From: Bryum argenteum
Lineage: Eukaryota > Streptophyta > Bryopsida > Bryales > Bryaceae
Length of the DNA: 64,000 nt
NCBI GenBank assembly: GCA_037043015.1
Contig: CM073330.1
Span: 7,272,012-7,336,011 of the forward strand
Reading direction: 5' to 3'
The position numbers were made by a program, and so were the translations under genes. The notes under the pieces were generated by a model. The model searched no databases and was not told the DNA's origin. It saw nothing but the letters and a program-made list of their open reading frames with translations. Positions within the stretch are counted from its first letter, which is position 1; each line of letters opens with the position of its first letter. Of the stretch, positions 23,021 through 37,928 are shown one piece after another.

Positions 23021-23869
23021 ATGACTTTTTTGTAGTTGAATTGTAGCACTTTGAACCCTCACTCCAGGTTCCACATTTAGACCTCGAGGTACAGATCTGG
23101 CGCTACCACAAGTTCGCCATGTCCATTCTCACTAGGGCTCCACATTCAGACCTCGGGTACAGATCCGTCGCTACCCCGCCGCTACCCACAGCTACCACAT
23201 GTTGGCCATGTCCATCATGGTTATCACCGCTTCACTCATCGGTTTTATCATACTACAAACTCTAGCGTTTGGTAGTAAGAGCGTTCAAGGAAATCGCATT
23301 TTCATATTTAGTTAGAGGAAAAATGATCGTAGTTAAAGAATGTTTCACGTATATGTTTGTCACAGACCAGGAGAAGGAACCCCAATTCCATTATTCCGGT
23401 AAAATAGCACACCTCAACTTTCTGAAGTGCAATTAAAAACCATGTGATGTAACAGAATTTTAAGGTGATATTAGGGAAAATTAGTGACAATGTATATAAA
23501 GAAGTGATATTACCCAAAAAATTGCGATATTACAGAATACACCTTCTTGTTTGAGCACAAATGTAAGATCCAGTGTGACAAAATGGCACATGGCATAGTG
23601 CCATTTTAACGGAATTGGGGTTAAGAATGGTGAATTGGAGAGTAGAATGTACGCTGAGCAAGGAAAACTATATTACAACAATATAAGTGAATGGCCATTG
23701 CTCCCCCAACATTTCCGTTTGTACACTTACTTTGGAATGATTTTGTCAAAACTTATCCATATTGGATTATATACCAATGGCCCTTGCTTTATTGTATATG
23801 CATCAATATGATTGTTTAAGATTATATGCATGGTTGCAGTACGTACCAGAATTTGATTGTTTGAGAAAT

Positions 23870-24180
23870 AAAAAGTTTGACAAGTGCCAAATCTCATGTT
23901 AGAGGTGCTGAAGGACAACTTCAAGGAACATCAGCTCATAATTCAATTCAACACAATCACACGGATTCAAACTCTCGTTGCCACAATATGAGATGAAGTC
24001 TCTTGAAGTTCCCCCACAGCACCTGCACCTGTAACATGAAGCTGAATTGAAGCTTTGATGTCTCACATCGAAGTACCAACAAATTTACGAGAACTTCGAC
24101 TTGTGCAAAGGTATTTAGAGTCTTCTAAATCAACTTATTACCCTTCTAATCTTAGACCTAAAACTAGGTTCCTTTTGAAA
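23870..24180 (-). repeat. Dispersed tRNA-like repeat, inverted copy 6
   Basis: Same orientation and place as 14,868 and 60,815. The B box is mutated (gattcaaact on the plus strand, 23,964-23,973). Confidence 0.6.
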
Positions 24181-24394
24181 GGAATACTATAATAAGATAT
24201 ATTGCTCAAATTTGGGGGAGTACCAAAATGGCACACTTGAGTGAACTTTCACGTGAGATAAATAAAAACTTTGAAGAATCATGATTTCTTGAATTGCAAG
24301 TGTTGATACTCACCACAAACAGTTGCACAATTTTTTGAACACTTACTAATCCAACCTCAAATTCTCATAACCTAATTCTGAATGAGTCCAATCT

Positions 24395-24760
24395 CAAATA
24401 GCACATCAAACGGAAGCACATCAAACAGCAACTCTTAAAGGTTAGCGGCTATCCACTTAACATTGTAACTTAACTTCATAGTTTGAGCGTTTTTCACCTT
24501 TAAACGAAATGCAGCCCACCTTCTCTAAACTGTCGGCTGTAGCAGTGTACCTCACATTAGAACCGGCACTCAATATTTCAGTTACTCTGCCAGCGCTCTC
24601 CGAAAGCCGGTGCTGGAAATGATCTCAACGATCGAATACAAGTGCAGTAGTATAGCTTGCAGCTCTTAGATCCCAATGTCGTGATGCCGTGAGATTGCAA
24701 TTCAGCCATGTCTCATGTGCAGACATCCTGGCGACTCACATCGATAGTGAGAGCCAAATA
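24395..24760 (-). pseudogene. Kinase C-terminal fragment (decayed)
   Basis: Counterpart of 15,415-15,770 and 61,225-61,600 (aacggaagcacatcaaacag, ctccgaaagccggtgctgg blocks). Non-coding now. Confidence 0.55.
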
Positions 24761-24784
24761 GCGGCGTAGAGAATTCGTCGGACA

Positions 24785-24895
24785 GGACTACGACGAAGAC
24801 CGCCCCTGTACAATAACAAAATGGGGTAATGCCATTGATAGAGCCCGTCCGAGGTGCAGTATTCTTCAGAACAGGAATGCTCGCGAACCAGTTCG
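24785..24895 (+). pseudogene. Left half of a kinase fragment split by a CACTA-like element
   Basis: The frame's DNA ends gctcgcgaaccagttcg at 24,895 and continues at 36,812 as ttcgcattcaagatgagg, matching the uninterrupted paralogues at 16,440 and 61,995. The part for the glycine loop is deleted here. Confidence 0.7.
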
Positions 24896-25549
24896 AACTA
24901 CTAGTATAACATGGAACAGCTACGCCTAAAATGTAGCTTTTTTAATGGAGAAGCTTGCTACGAGGAATGTATGCAAACGTAGCATGAGCAACGAAAAAAC
25001 ATTGCTTTCATATATGCTACGTAGGGGGTGTAAGTAATGTTACGCCAAAAACGTAGCTTTTCGTATTACTTGACAACCGTGGGGCTCGAACCCACGTGGA
25101 GGGTCCGTTCACCCCACTATAAGAAACCCGTGTTTTTTGTGACATGTACACTAACATGAAGACATGTTTTGTGCAAAAAGTGGTTGTCGACCTTGATGTC
25201 AAAAAAAATCCGTTTCTTTTGACGTGCACAAAACACGTAGAAATTTGAAAAAACATGCCCAAATTTTTTTCGACGTCAGAAAAAACAGGCTCTAGAGGGT
25301 GTCTAAAATGTGCCATTTGGCAGCCATGAAGGCTCCATGTCAGCGCCACGAGGGCGGGCAGTGCCATGTGGAATTTTTTCACCCGGCCCCTTGCTGACGT
25401 GTCAGATGACGTGGTCCCGCCAAAATCTGACGTGAAGGTGCGAAATTCTTGTTTTTTGCTTGCTTGTGCAAAATAATTACACAACGTTAAGATCTCTAAA
25501 GGTTACATGCTATTTTGTTTTAAAAAAGGTTAACTAATTACCCTACTTA

Positions 25550-25633
25550 CGGATGGAGAGGGATTCGAACCCCTGGTATTCTCAATACTTCGGTTTTCAA
25601 GACCGACTCTTTCAACCGCTCAGACATCCATCC
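25550..25633 (-). tRNA. trnS: tRNA-Ser(UGA), mitochondrial type
   Basis: On the minus strand it begins GGATGGATGTCTGAGCGG, has an anticodon arm ggtcTTGAAAacc with anticodon TGA, a variable arm (gtattgagaatac), and T-arm ggggTTCGAATcccc, and closes as ccatccg, pairing with the 5' end. Length 84 nt fits class II tRNA-Ser. The sequence matches my memory of plant mitochondrial trnS(UGA), not the nuclear serine tRNA, so it is probably an organelle-derived copy. All stems look paired, so it may still fold. Expression in the nucleus is unknown. Confidence 0.9.
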
Positions 25634-27219
25634 TTATCTTGATAAGATCATCGGCTCAAAGGAAGCAATAATCAACCTAATATTAATTTGCTATGTAAAT
25701 GGAAATTGAGAAAGGAGAGCGAGAAGAAAGAAAAAAAATCCAACGTGGCATGTCCAGTCAACATAATTTACCACACTTAGCACTGATGCTTATGTTTTGT
25801 TTTGACATCAAAGTTGACGTCCTTATGTCTCACAAAACATCTGCTTCAACACTACAATGTTTCTTGTGACGTCCAAAGAAACAATTTTGTATTTTTGGAC
25901 ACATGTTGATGGCTATTGTCGCCGTTGTTTTTGACATCTTTTAAAACATTGCAGCGTCTGATTTGTCATTACACATGCCTCTCTCCATGTTGATTTTGAT
26001 ACCAAATTTGACACCAATGTGTTTTTCCATATCCATGCTTGCATTTATAATAACGTGGGTGACTTGATGGTGTGTTTTTATGAGACGTCGCCATGATACT
26101 GTGGGCGTCAAAAAAAACAATTATCGTCTCCAAACATGTTATATAAAACATTAGATTGGGTGTGCAGTGTGTCAATGAAGACGTTGTGGACAACCATCTC
26201 AATACATTGGTGAATATCACAATGCTTCATGCATTCATAATATAATACACCGTCAACCGTAGTCATATATAAATTGTTTGTATGGTCAACAATGCAAGAA
26301 GTCTATGCTAATGTCTATGGCAAATATGAATGTGCTCCTTTGAATCTATCAAATCCGTTGAGTACATCAAGATTCTGCACATGGGTAATACCCCAAAGAT
26401 GTAGTTGAAACAAGTTACTCCCAATTAACCTAATAACATATCACATGTTGCAATCAAAAAATGTGCCAATTCACTTGATCATAATTTTCTCACTGTAATT
26501 CACTAATTTCCATTAGACATGTTCATAATTAACATTTTCATGTCATCTCAGACGTTTTTAACAACACGTCCTTACTGCAAACGTGAGGCACAACACCATT
26601 CACAACGGCAATGAAAGACAACGTATACCTACACGCAACCTGACTAGTGTGGATGACTTGATTCAAAATTTGGTAGGACATTGCCCACTCATTTTAAGTA
26701 GCAGGTTCATGATCAGTCACCAAATCGAGTCGAGAAACATGACTTCATTTCCTCCTTCCCGTACCTGCCCTTACAAGTGTTCCTCCCTGCAATAGATGTC
26801 TTGTTGGATGTCAGATAGAACGTTTGAGCATTTAAGCTAGCATCCTACAACATGTTTTCCACAACATCTCAGATAATGTCAGAAATAACGTTTTAGATAA
26901 CGTCATCTTACCTGAAACCCTAATACCAAACCCTAACTTGCAACAAACTTCATGTGACAAAAAAAAAAATGCATCACTAATTTTTGTCACCCTAAACATA
27001 AATTTTCAATCCATAGTAGTTGGCATACTCCACTCCAACACAAGCAAATACTTCCAAAACAATCATGATAAGAATGAAGCTCAAAAAATTTGTTAAAGAG
27101 GAGTTTTTCCTTCAAGACCAAACCCAAGTAAAACCCACAAATTTTAATACCTCAAAACCTTCAACAACCTAAGAATGGCAAAGAAAGAAGGGAAACTTGT
27201 GAAAACCCAACACCTCCAC

Positions 27220-28589
<1,370 letters not shown>

Positions 28590-28802
28590 CAACACCTCCA
28601 CACCTCATACTCTAACAATCTAACATGTTAATCTCTAAAACTCTAGAACTCTAACACAAAGTGTGTAGAAATAAAAGAAAGAATGAGATTCTAGCCTTAT
28701 ATCTTCCCTGAAAGTACCATGTCCTAACCACGGCAACAAACCCTAGCCGCCTCTGTTCATCCAGCCCGATGAAAGTCATCCCTGCGGATAGACAAAAGTA
28801 TG

Positions 28803-28935
28803 TCATTCTCGACGTCTCTCTAAACATTCATGTGTTTAAATTAACATCATTTTTGACGTCTCTCTAAACATTCATGTGTTTAAACAAACATCATTTTTGA
28901 CGTCTCTCTAAACATTCTTGTGTTTAAACAAAAGT
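28803..28935. repeat. ~50-bp tandem repeat in CACTA interior
   Basis: Three units with gacgtctctctaaacattc and atgtgtttaaac blocks. GACGT also recurs near the element's ends, so these may be displaced subterminal repeats. Confidence 0.8.
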
Positions 28936-28939
28936 CATG

Positions 28940-31900
28940 AATAACGCCATTAAAAACGTATGTCTTGAAATTTATCATTGTTATGAAATATTATTTGCAT
29001 GAATTTGCATGAATTCAGATCCGCTATTGCTATCACCAACATATTTTTTATAAAATTTGAAACATAAATTCAAAATTCAGTTGTGATTTAATTACAAATA
29101 AGATATTGAGAATTTGTGAATGAAAATTGTTGCGATGAGTTGAAATGTAATACTCTAAGTATAATGAAAATTTAGTGACTTTTTGGCCACGTAATTTTAT
29201 GACTTCATTTTTTCAAATGTACTTTTGAACTAAGATCTTAGTCATCTTTGGTGAATCAGTGCAATATGAAATGAGGCAAAAAAAATTCACAAAATTATCC
29301 CCTTTCTCATTTTTTCATACGTGCATGAAGCTAACCTCCTATAATCTTCATAAAAATTTCACGAAATCATCTCTCTCTAATTGTTTCACATGCATGAAGC
29401 TAACTTCCTACAAAATCTCTATAAAAAATTTACACTATAAAGGTGCTTGATGGAAGAAAAATCATTGTTCAATTCTGTACAATATGCACTTTTTGCATGG
29501 TTGGACCTTTACGGTTAACTCTAATGAACAAGAAAGCCAAAACGATTTTTTGCTATTACAGGCAGCTTCAATAAAGGGGTTAAAATTTTAAAAAATTCCT
29601 AAGATTTATAGAGAGTGTTCCTTGTATTACAAAGTGTGCGAAAAAATTGGCAAGGTCTAATTTCATTTTTTGATTTCTTTACTTTTCATGCCTAAAGCGG
29701 GCACCTAGAAAAAATTCATTTGAACCCCTAAATGCTTAAGAAAGCCAAAATGGCTTTTTGTTAAATCAGGAAGACAAGGTGAAGCCTTTAGCTTTAATAT
29801 TTTGGATTATAATTTGGTGTGGGTGTGGTTACACATACATACTATATGTGGTAGAATTTAGGCCAAAAAAATCCAATTTTAGAATTTTTTTATGCTAAAT
29901 TTTGTTTTCAAGCGGAGAAAAGGCAGCAATAAAACAAAAACAAAAAATAAAAAACAAAAAAAGTGTTTTCTTTAATGTTGTTTTCTAAGAATGTTTATTC
30001 TAATAAATATATTTCTGATAATACTACTACTCACATTTTCAAAAAAAATACAAGTTGAAAGTTTTACCAATTTTACAAGAGTAGCCGTCAAAATTTACAA
30101 GAGCGAGCTTCAAAGTTTCTTGTTATTTTTTTATTTTTATTTTCTTTCAGAAATTGTCAAAATTTGAGATTTGGGAGTTTATCAAAAAAATTCTTCCCTA
30201 AAATTCACAAACTCAAAGATGTAACTTTTCACCGTTCACTTCTTACTAAACTAAAAAACTTTAACGTTATTCAAGTTGTACCATATTGTGGTTTTTGTAC
30301 CTTGTTCTAAAAAATTATCTCCATGAAGGCCAAAGTACCAAACTGAGTCTCTAAAATTTTGTTTGGAGGTGCCTAACTTGGTTGACAACATGGAGAAAGA
30401 TATGAGCAAAATGTTTGGGGTAATAATTATCAAGTCCCCCTTTGCACCATGTAGACTATGCCTTTAGGGGTCATAATACACTACTGCTTCCTTTTTTAGG
30501 GAATTCAATAAAAAATTGTTAAAAAGGTTTTTAACACTTTGGTTGGTTGGTAGACAAAGCTAACATTATTCTACAAGTGGGCCTATTTTTTATTATTAAA
30601 TTATTAAAAATACCTTCTACAAGGGATTTTTACAAATACTAAACCTTAGAAGGGGATTTTGTAATTTCTTCTAAAATGACGTTTAGAATTATTTCAAATA
30701 AAAAGAAAAAAAAGATTAGGCACACCTCTAGAATATTGTTTATTTCCTCCATCAACTAATAAAAGTGTGAAAAACCTTTTTCACAATTTTATATTGAATT
30801 TTCGGTTTTTTGTGAATTTTAGTGAATAAATCCAAATATTGATTAGACATTGACAAGTGCATTGGACCCTAGGATGCATTAGTTATGTCAATCATTAAAG
30901 CATATTCATGCATGTAATTATTTTTATTTATGTACTTTTAAATTCATTTAGTTCCTCAAGTGTAACACTGTGACATTAAAATGGGTAGACCGTAGTGTAT
31001 ACTTACCCTTTGGGTAAAGCCCAAAAAAACTTTTGGATCAACTTTGAATGTTCTAAAATGACAAATGGTAAAGATTCAACAATTGAAATTTGACATGGTA
31101 TCAGTAAAAGTAGTTGAGTTGAAGATCTTACGGTTAGAAGTACCAAAAAAGTTAAAACATATTGAAGCATACATCAACTTCCACAAGGTGGCAAAAATTG
31201 CAGTTTTTGGTTTTGGAGGTTCCAAAACACCTTGGGCCTTTAGGGGTTAATGAAATGTTTTTTTAAGACTTGATCATCACCAAAATAAGAGCAAGCTTCA
31301 AAGTATTTCATAATTTTTCATTTTTTTCTTTCAAAATTGTCAAGATTAGAGATCTAGGAATTTTTCATAAAAGGTTTTGCCTAAAATTCACTAACTTATA
31401 GAGGTACCTAACAACCATTCATTTTTCCCCCCAAACCAAATACAATTAATGTGATGCATGTCTTACCAGATCATTGTTTTTATACCTTCATCTTGTAAAA
31501 AAATTGCATGAAGTTTCAAAAAGCGCAATGAGTCTCTAAACTTTTGTATGGGCACACTCAACTTAGTAAGTTACATAGAAGAAAATATGAGCAAACTGTT
31601 TGGTTTTACCATCATCAAGTCCCCTTTTTCTCCATAAAGACAATCCCTCTTAGGCAAAGCCCAAAAAAAGGGGATGTAGACATATAGTAGTGTGTACAAA
31701 AACCCGTGCAACTCATGATAATGGTGTAGTAGTGTGCACTTTACAACCTCAAATTAGATTAAAAAATTCACCGTAGTTGGACAATTCAAAACATGATATT
31801 TGCTAGCACTTCTTCTTTGGCGAGTGTCAAGATTATTTTCAGACTTTGGCTTTGCCCAATTGCAATTTTATTTTTATACATCAGGAGCAATTATTGCCTT

Positions 31901-33550
31901 TTTATATAACCTCCATGGCTAAGTTTTATGAAAAAAATGTTTCATACCCTACTTCAAAAATTGAACCATTGCTTCACTTCCAAAAAATATTCGATTTTTT
32001 TTAAGTGCCCATAAAATTTGAAAAACAAAAATATCGTGAAACAATTATTAAAAAAATAAATATCGATGTTGTAAGGGACATGGACATTGACAAATTCTTC
32101 CTTTTCAACAATATCAGTTATCAAATTAGACGGCATAATAGACATTCAGACATCATCTTAGACATCATTGTGGACATCTATTGAAACATGGAAATCTCCC
32201 TAACTATTTGCTTCAATCAATGTTGTTTGTGATGTTGTCTCTGACATAGTATCATGCATTAGCTCATCTAAGGCCCTTGCCACACCATCGGCAGGCCGCC
32301 CTTGCGTGCTGCCGCTGTAGCAGCGATTATCGTCTTTTCTCCTGAATTTTCTCCACTGCCGGTCGACTTCCAGGCACTAGTGCCTGGTAGTTTTCAAGTG
32401 CCTCCCATGTGCCACGTCATTGCCATGTAGATCCCAACGCAACAACCAAAGCAAACCCAAAGCTACAAAGTTGCTCCATGTCACTCTTGCCACTCTCCCT
32501 ACTTCCTCACATGTGGCATCCACTTGCTCATTAGAACCAATACGAATCTTCCATCTCACTGCCTTTCCTCCCATGTGGTATGGCCCTAAGGTAGAATTTC
32601 CCATGCCACGTAGATGATCCATTATAAATCCACTCACTAATAAACCCTAGGTATTCTAAGTTACGTGGACAGCCAAAAATCATCCATTATCATAATTTAG
32701 GGCTGAGACAAAAATTAAAAAGCAATTTAAAATAATGTTATAATATTAAAATATTATTAAATTATGAAATTAATGTTAAAAGATGTTAAAATTTTAAATA
32801 TTCAAATAATGTTAAAATATTCTTACAATAATATATTAAAATAATATTCTAACAATATTATATTAAAATAATAGTAAAATATTAAAATAGTCAAACTATT
32901 TTAAAACATATTAGAATTTGATCCAGTTAGAGAGATTAAAAAGTATCAAAATTTTGAAATAAAATTGCGTGATTAAGCTATTAAATAATATTTAAAGAAT
33001 ATAATATGAAACTATAAGTATAAACTAATTAGATTCTAAAATATTATGGACTGTAAAAATATAGAATATGATGTCACATACAAATTAGGAGATTATAAGA
33101 GTAATTAATGATTAATATAATACGATAAATTTAAGATATTAAAAACATTTAATACATGCCAAAAACAGAGAATGCAATGTATTTGAATCTATTAGTGAAA
33201 CAATTTCTAAGTTAAAAATAACCGCCTAAATTAGCGTTATGTGCAATTTTTTATTTGAAGTGTGCATTAAAATAGTTCAAATAAATAATTAAAATATTTG
33301 CAACAAAGGATAATAAGGAATTTTTTTGTCCACCTAAACAAGCTATGTTGATTTTTGCGCAATATGGAAGAATGCAAAGAAATAATTAGATTAATCAATT
33401 ATACAATAATAGATTATAATATATTACGACAAAATGACATAAGTGGTATTGTGTTAGAACTTTGAAAAAAATCCCTTGTGCATTAGTAGATCATGATGTT
33501 TTTATAGTGAACTAAAAGACCTCGCCCGTTTCCCTGTATTTTTCACACAA
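28940..33550. other. AT-rich CACTA interior with decayed TTAA-type elements, no gene
   Basis: No supported ORF. Ends resembling the TTAA family occur: gaacccctaaatgcttaag (~29,722) facing gcctttaggggtcat (~30,462), and gggcctttaggggttaa ending at 31,250. An 18-bp perfect palindrome (ccaggcactagtgcctgg) is at 32,370-32,387. 32,700-33,480 is nearly pure A/T. Confidence 0.5.
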
Positions 33551-34218
33551 GGGTGCACATGCCGACATGGCACTGTCAGGCTTTTTTTGACATTGTCCAA
33601 AACATGCCCATGTTCACTGCGGCATTTTGCAGAACAAGCACGTTTATGCTAACATGTCTGCGTTCTACTGCCAATTTTCCATGTTTGGTGCAACATCAAA
33701 CTAAATCCGACAGCCGAAGCGCTCGGCCCCTTCGCGACAACATGTTCTGAAAAACACACTCAATCACAGCTAACGTCACAAAAAACACGGGTTTCTTATA
33801 GTGCCCAATTGTCTCCAAAAGTTAACACATAACGCAGACTGCAAATGCAACCGTAGATAAAACAGAAAGGAGTCTCACCTACTTGGCTGCAAATCTACCT
33901 CCATTGCTTGGGGATGCCTCTTGAACATCCTCTACTACACACAATAAATACAATCATTATCACTTCACAATGTTAAAGTAAGAAACACAATAATGCATTG
34001 TAACAAGACAAAACAAACCTTTAACAAAACAAAACAAAACTCTAACGAAACTTTCGTCAACCTCTTAACTTGATAAGAAAAAATAAAAAAATAAAATGTG
34101 TTTGTGTTCAGATTCATGCATACATTGATGAACTTTCAAAAGCCACAAACTGTAAACATAGACTATACTCATGCAGGTACTGCCTTGCAACTTGGTGAAA
34201 GATTAGTGATGCACAAAC

Positions 34219-35161
34219 CTGTGTCACCTCCGAAACAGCTATTGCAGTGGCCGCACCTGCTTCATCATCTTTGAGACGTTTCAATGCGCGTTGGATCTTG
34301 CGATCACACTCTATAATGTGCTTCTCTAAACAATCCTCCAAATCTCGATCATAATTATCTTTCTTCTTGGCTTTGGCTTCCTCGTACTCTTTTCGAAGCT
34401 GCAAAGAGTGCACCTTCGAGCACGGACCGAGATCCATTTTCTGCAGGAGAGATTTTCCAAAAATTAAGAAATGATTCGAGACGTCCAAAAGCAACCAGCA
34501 TCACAGACATTCACATCAACACGATCAGCAGTTCGATTCGTGCAACTCCTTAAAATGAAATCCACCATATAAAAATCTTATACTCACCTAAGAAGCCTCA
34601 CACCAACCGTACCACTTCAGAACTGGAATGATCTCTTAAAAAACCAGGGATGAATCTATACAAAAATGTCCGGAGCTTCAAGAGTTCTACAACTCCCGAA
34701 ATCGTAGACTAAAACTAGTCACCACTACTGTAACCTAGTAACAAAATCACCTACGACTTTCAACATGTAAACTAGGTTCAGACGATGTCTCGGAATACTA
34801 CAAAAAATTCTAACGCCACAGACCTCCATAGATTTTTTTTGTGCAATTAATAGAAGACTCTTCCTAATAAATGCATGTAAAAGATCGTTAAATCACTACA
34901 ACAGAAATACTACCAACTTGAAACCCTAAGGAAATTTCACAAAACCCTAAAAAAGGTGCAGAGATCATTTCTGGAACTCAAACAAACGACGCATTAGGGT
35001 AAAGTTGATAGTACCGTGAGTTGAAAAAGCTCATGCGGACAGAGCCCGGTGAGGTACAGGCGACAAACATCGCGGTCCCAGTAATTGCGTTTCACCTCCA
35101 ACACATCCCCGTTGCTTTTCGCGCCCTTCAAGGCGTCCAACTGCTTCCGGAACGCATCCAT
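34219..35161 (-). pseudogene. LUC7-like U1 snRNP protein, first two exons only
   Basis: Exon 1 (35,161 to ~35,016) starts MDAFRKQLDALKGAKSNGD, keeps the zinc-finger segment RDVCRLYLTGLCPHELFQLT and ends at a gtac donor. Exon 2 (34,440-34,219, after ctgcag) reads KMDLGPCSKVHSLQLRKEYE, then a coiled coil DNYDRDLED, ECDRKIQRALKRLKDDEAG and SEVTQ before a gtttgt donor. Frames join in phase. This is the LUC7 N-terminal half (splice-site selection in U1 snRNP). Family members run to about 300 residues with a second C2H2-type finger, absent here: the next 400 bp to the nested CACTA hold no LUC7 sequence. It lies inside the outer CACTA-like element, so it is best read as a captured fragment. Codons appear intact, so capture was recent or the fragment is under selection. 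Confidence 0.85.
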
Positions 35162-35401
35162 GGCGAGCTCTTAACAACAAAACCTCTTCTCCAAATTCTC
35201 CCTCTTCAAATTCTCTTGTACGGATCTAACTTCTTGAGTTCTGTAAGGACTTCGGCGGCCACACATCTAATCAATTGATAAGGGAACAACGCTGCTTTTC
35301 TATACCGTTTTTGCTTGTTTGACTTTATAGGCTACTTACCTGGTAAATAAGAAGAGCTTCAATGTTACTCCTCTTCCAAGAGTTTTGTAATGTGGCTCGA
35401 G

Positions 35402-35428
35402 ACGTTGCTTCAGCGGCTGAAGCAACGT
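35402..35428. repeat. 27-bp near-perfect palindrome
   Basis: Arms acgttgcttcagc and gctgaagcaacgt with one base between. It lies in the outer CACTA-like element upstream of the LUC7-like exon 1, next to further cgtagc/acgttgc motifs. Confidence 0.9.
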
Positions 35429-36195
35429 GTTCTTGTTAGTGGAGCAAAAGCAAGGCTTGAGGAGGTAAACGTAGCTTTGAAACGTTGCATATGGGGTGTT
35501 ATCCTATGTCGCGCACCTCTCCTTGAGGAGTGCCCGCAACACCAAGGGCCCAAGGGGGACACCGGAGTGACGCCCGGGCCTTGGGGTGCCAAGGTGAAGG
35601 GAACCTAAGTGGGCCTAGTGTGGGAGAGGACCCCGGGCGTTGGAGACGCCTCTCACCCACGGAGACTAGGAGCCACGAGGGAATGGACATGAGATTATGG
35701 AAGCTCATGTTGCCACGATTCCGGGATGCTAAGGAGCACCTCATTTGGAGGTGTGAGCTAAAAGTTATGGGAGTTGGAAGATTGTGGGACTAAAGAGAGT
35801 GCTGTCCAGGGACAGTGCTGGACTGGGAAGCTGGCCCGGGACTCCCGAATCTTCAGAGGGGCATAACTCCCTCAATACTTGTCGGAATGAGGCAAGTAAG
35901 GTGTCTATCGGCATCTACTTGACGAGTAGATGTCGATAGAGTGGTCGCTCGTCGCGTTTGGATGCGGGACGAGGTAGATACGAGCCCTGGAAGGTTCGGG
36001 AAGTCTCCCGGGGCCTTCCAGCGGCTAAGGCATTGGGAGATTGGGTGGTCTTCCAAAACTAAGAGGTGTGAGGGTCCAGCCCTTCACCTAGGACCAGGGG
36101 CTGCCGAATCCCACAGAGTATACTATGGGGAGGGCTGGTCTCCTCCCCACTCCCATGGTGCCTTGGTGGTGACCAAGGTGGGAGTCCCGAGTGGT

Positions 36196-36415
36196 GTGGC
36201 TAGTGTTGGGGCCTCACCATGGGGACTCCCAAGCCAAGGTGAGTCCCAATGGGTGGAGCTAGTGTTGGGGCTCCACCATGGGGACTCAAAGTGCAAAATG
36301 AGGCACGGTGGGTGGAGCTAGTGTTGGGGCTTCACCACGGTGGCTCATAAGGACAAGGTGAGTCCCGGTGGGGGAGCTAGTGTTGGGGCTTCACCACGGG
36401 GACTCATATAGGCAA
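36196..36415. repeat. G-rich minisatellite, ~59-bp unit, four copies
   Basis: Units carry gagctagtgttggggcttca and ccaygggactc with spacing 58-60 bp (starts near 36,199, 36,257, 36,316, 36,376). The surrounding 35.5-36.8 kb is unusually GC-rich for the window. ORFs on both strands there are not supported. Confidence 0.85.
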
Positions 36416-36811
36416 ATTGAGGACCATGAGTGCTACCGATGTGGGGTGGTGTCTCACCGCCGGCGTTGTGATTACTTGGTGGCCTTGGGGTCACCATGGT
36501 GGTCATGGGCGGTGGTGAGGAGACACCACCAAGTGCGGTTAGGCCGCGTGGTATGGGAGTGCCACCAAGTTGGGCCTTGGACATAAGTGGAAGTCCGCAC
36601 CTAACCATTGGCTACCTACGAAGGGGTTGAGTCCCGGTTGCATGAGTAGGAGGGATTGATAACCAAGCGGTGAGCTTGGTGGTTGGTATGGGGAGCTAAC
36701 TTTGTGCATGTGGGGGATGTGCAGAGTTAGTGCTCGTGACACTTGCTAGAGTTGGGAAAAAGTTGGTGTAAGCTAAGGTGAACTAGCAAGGGTTGCGACA
36801 TCCTAGTAGTG

Positions 36812-37090
36812 TTCGCATTCAAGATGAGGCAAATTCCGCAAGCACATCGATCGATGTACAGCCAAAGTTGATGTGTACAGCTTTGGTATGTCCTGTTACA
36901 AGATTGTTTAGTGCACATTGGGTTAGTTGTTCAAATGCTAATGACCTTATCAGAAAGGAGCTTGAGTTGCTGCTTGATTTACTTTTGTTTGTGAGGAAGT
37001 TGATGAGACGATGTTGATGTAACTTGGATCCTCTTCGGAGATGTGATTTTTCAAGAGATAGAAAGAAGGGCAATGGATGAGCGGAAAATG
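36812..37090 (+). pseudogene. Right half of the split kinase fragment
   Basis: Continues the sequence broken at 24,895: agatgaggcaaattccgcaa, VDVYSFGM block (~36,870), then ELELLLDLLLFVRKLMRRC (~36,960-37,018). It has the same trailing DNA as 3.8-4.2 and 16.7 kb. Confidence 0.75.
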
Positions 37091-37928
37091 GATCTTAGAA
37101 CTAGTTGATAAAATTTGAAGAACATAGTCTCATTAAAGGGCTCGTATGAGACTAGAAGGCCGACAACATGTTACATGTACCAATGATTTATTGTGATTAT
37201 TGCGTTTGATTGTAATTTTCAATGAGTGTCTCAAGTTTTAATCATCTCAGTGTCTATTCTCAAATGTTAACAAAATCTGAAAGTGATAGTCCTAAATTCA
37301 TATCACAAAATCTGAAAGTGATAGTCCTAAATCTGAAGTGCCAACTAAATTATTCCAGCTTTTGAAGTGTTCAAGTGCGGGCAATTTTCAGGCGTCTCCT
37401 GTTGCCAGAAGAAATTGGTTGTGCATCTCCTCCGGGAAAATTGTCACACCCGAATCCCAACCATCAGTCTCACACAATCCAACTCCTTCATGTCTCTCCC
37501 ATTTTAAAATCAAGGCTCAGGCTCAAGCACGGTTTCATCGATCTATCACATGCTCAAGGTAATGGTCATGCAGGCTATGGTAATGAGACATAACTGGTAG
37601 GCCAGTACCTGGCAAGCCGCGGGAGCGACTAGGTAGGTACTGTGCCCCCTAGTTATTTGTCATAATCACAGCTAACTTGCAAAACATTTCATCTTTGAAA
37701 TGGAATGGCATCACTTTCAATCTAAGCAATATTTATGAAAATTGGTAGAATGTTTGAAAGGTGTGCCAAAATCATGTAAATATATGTGACTAGTGTAGGG
37801 TTGTTATTCTAAAAGCCATTTCTGAGGCACAAAAGTGCAGCAAGATGGTGCTCGCAGTACTACTGCCAAATATGCAAAGGAGTTAATCTACTCAAACACA
37901 TACGCTGATCAAAAACTCTCATAGTTAC

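Noticed and set aside
25060..25112. A second tRNA (cgtggggctcgaacccacg resembles a T arm)
   Set aside because: Only the T-arm-like hairpin is present; no acceptor, D or anticodon arms can be folded around it.
25017..25484. 155-codon ORF on the minus strand
   Set aside because: It spans the left CACTA end and its flank, crossing an insertion border, so it is not an ancestral gene.
35499..36608. Several overlapping ORFs on both strands in the GC-rich block
   Set aside because: GC-rich repeats open all frames; no domain and no consistent strand.
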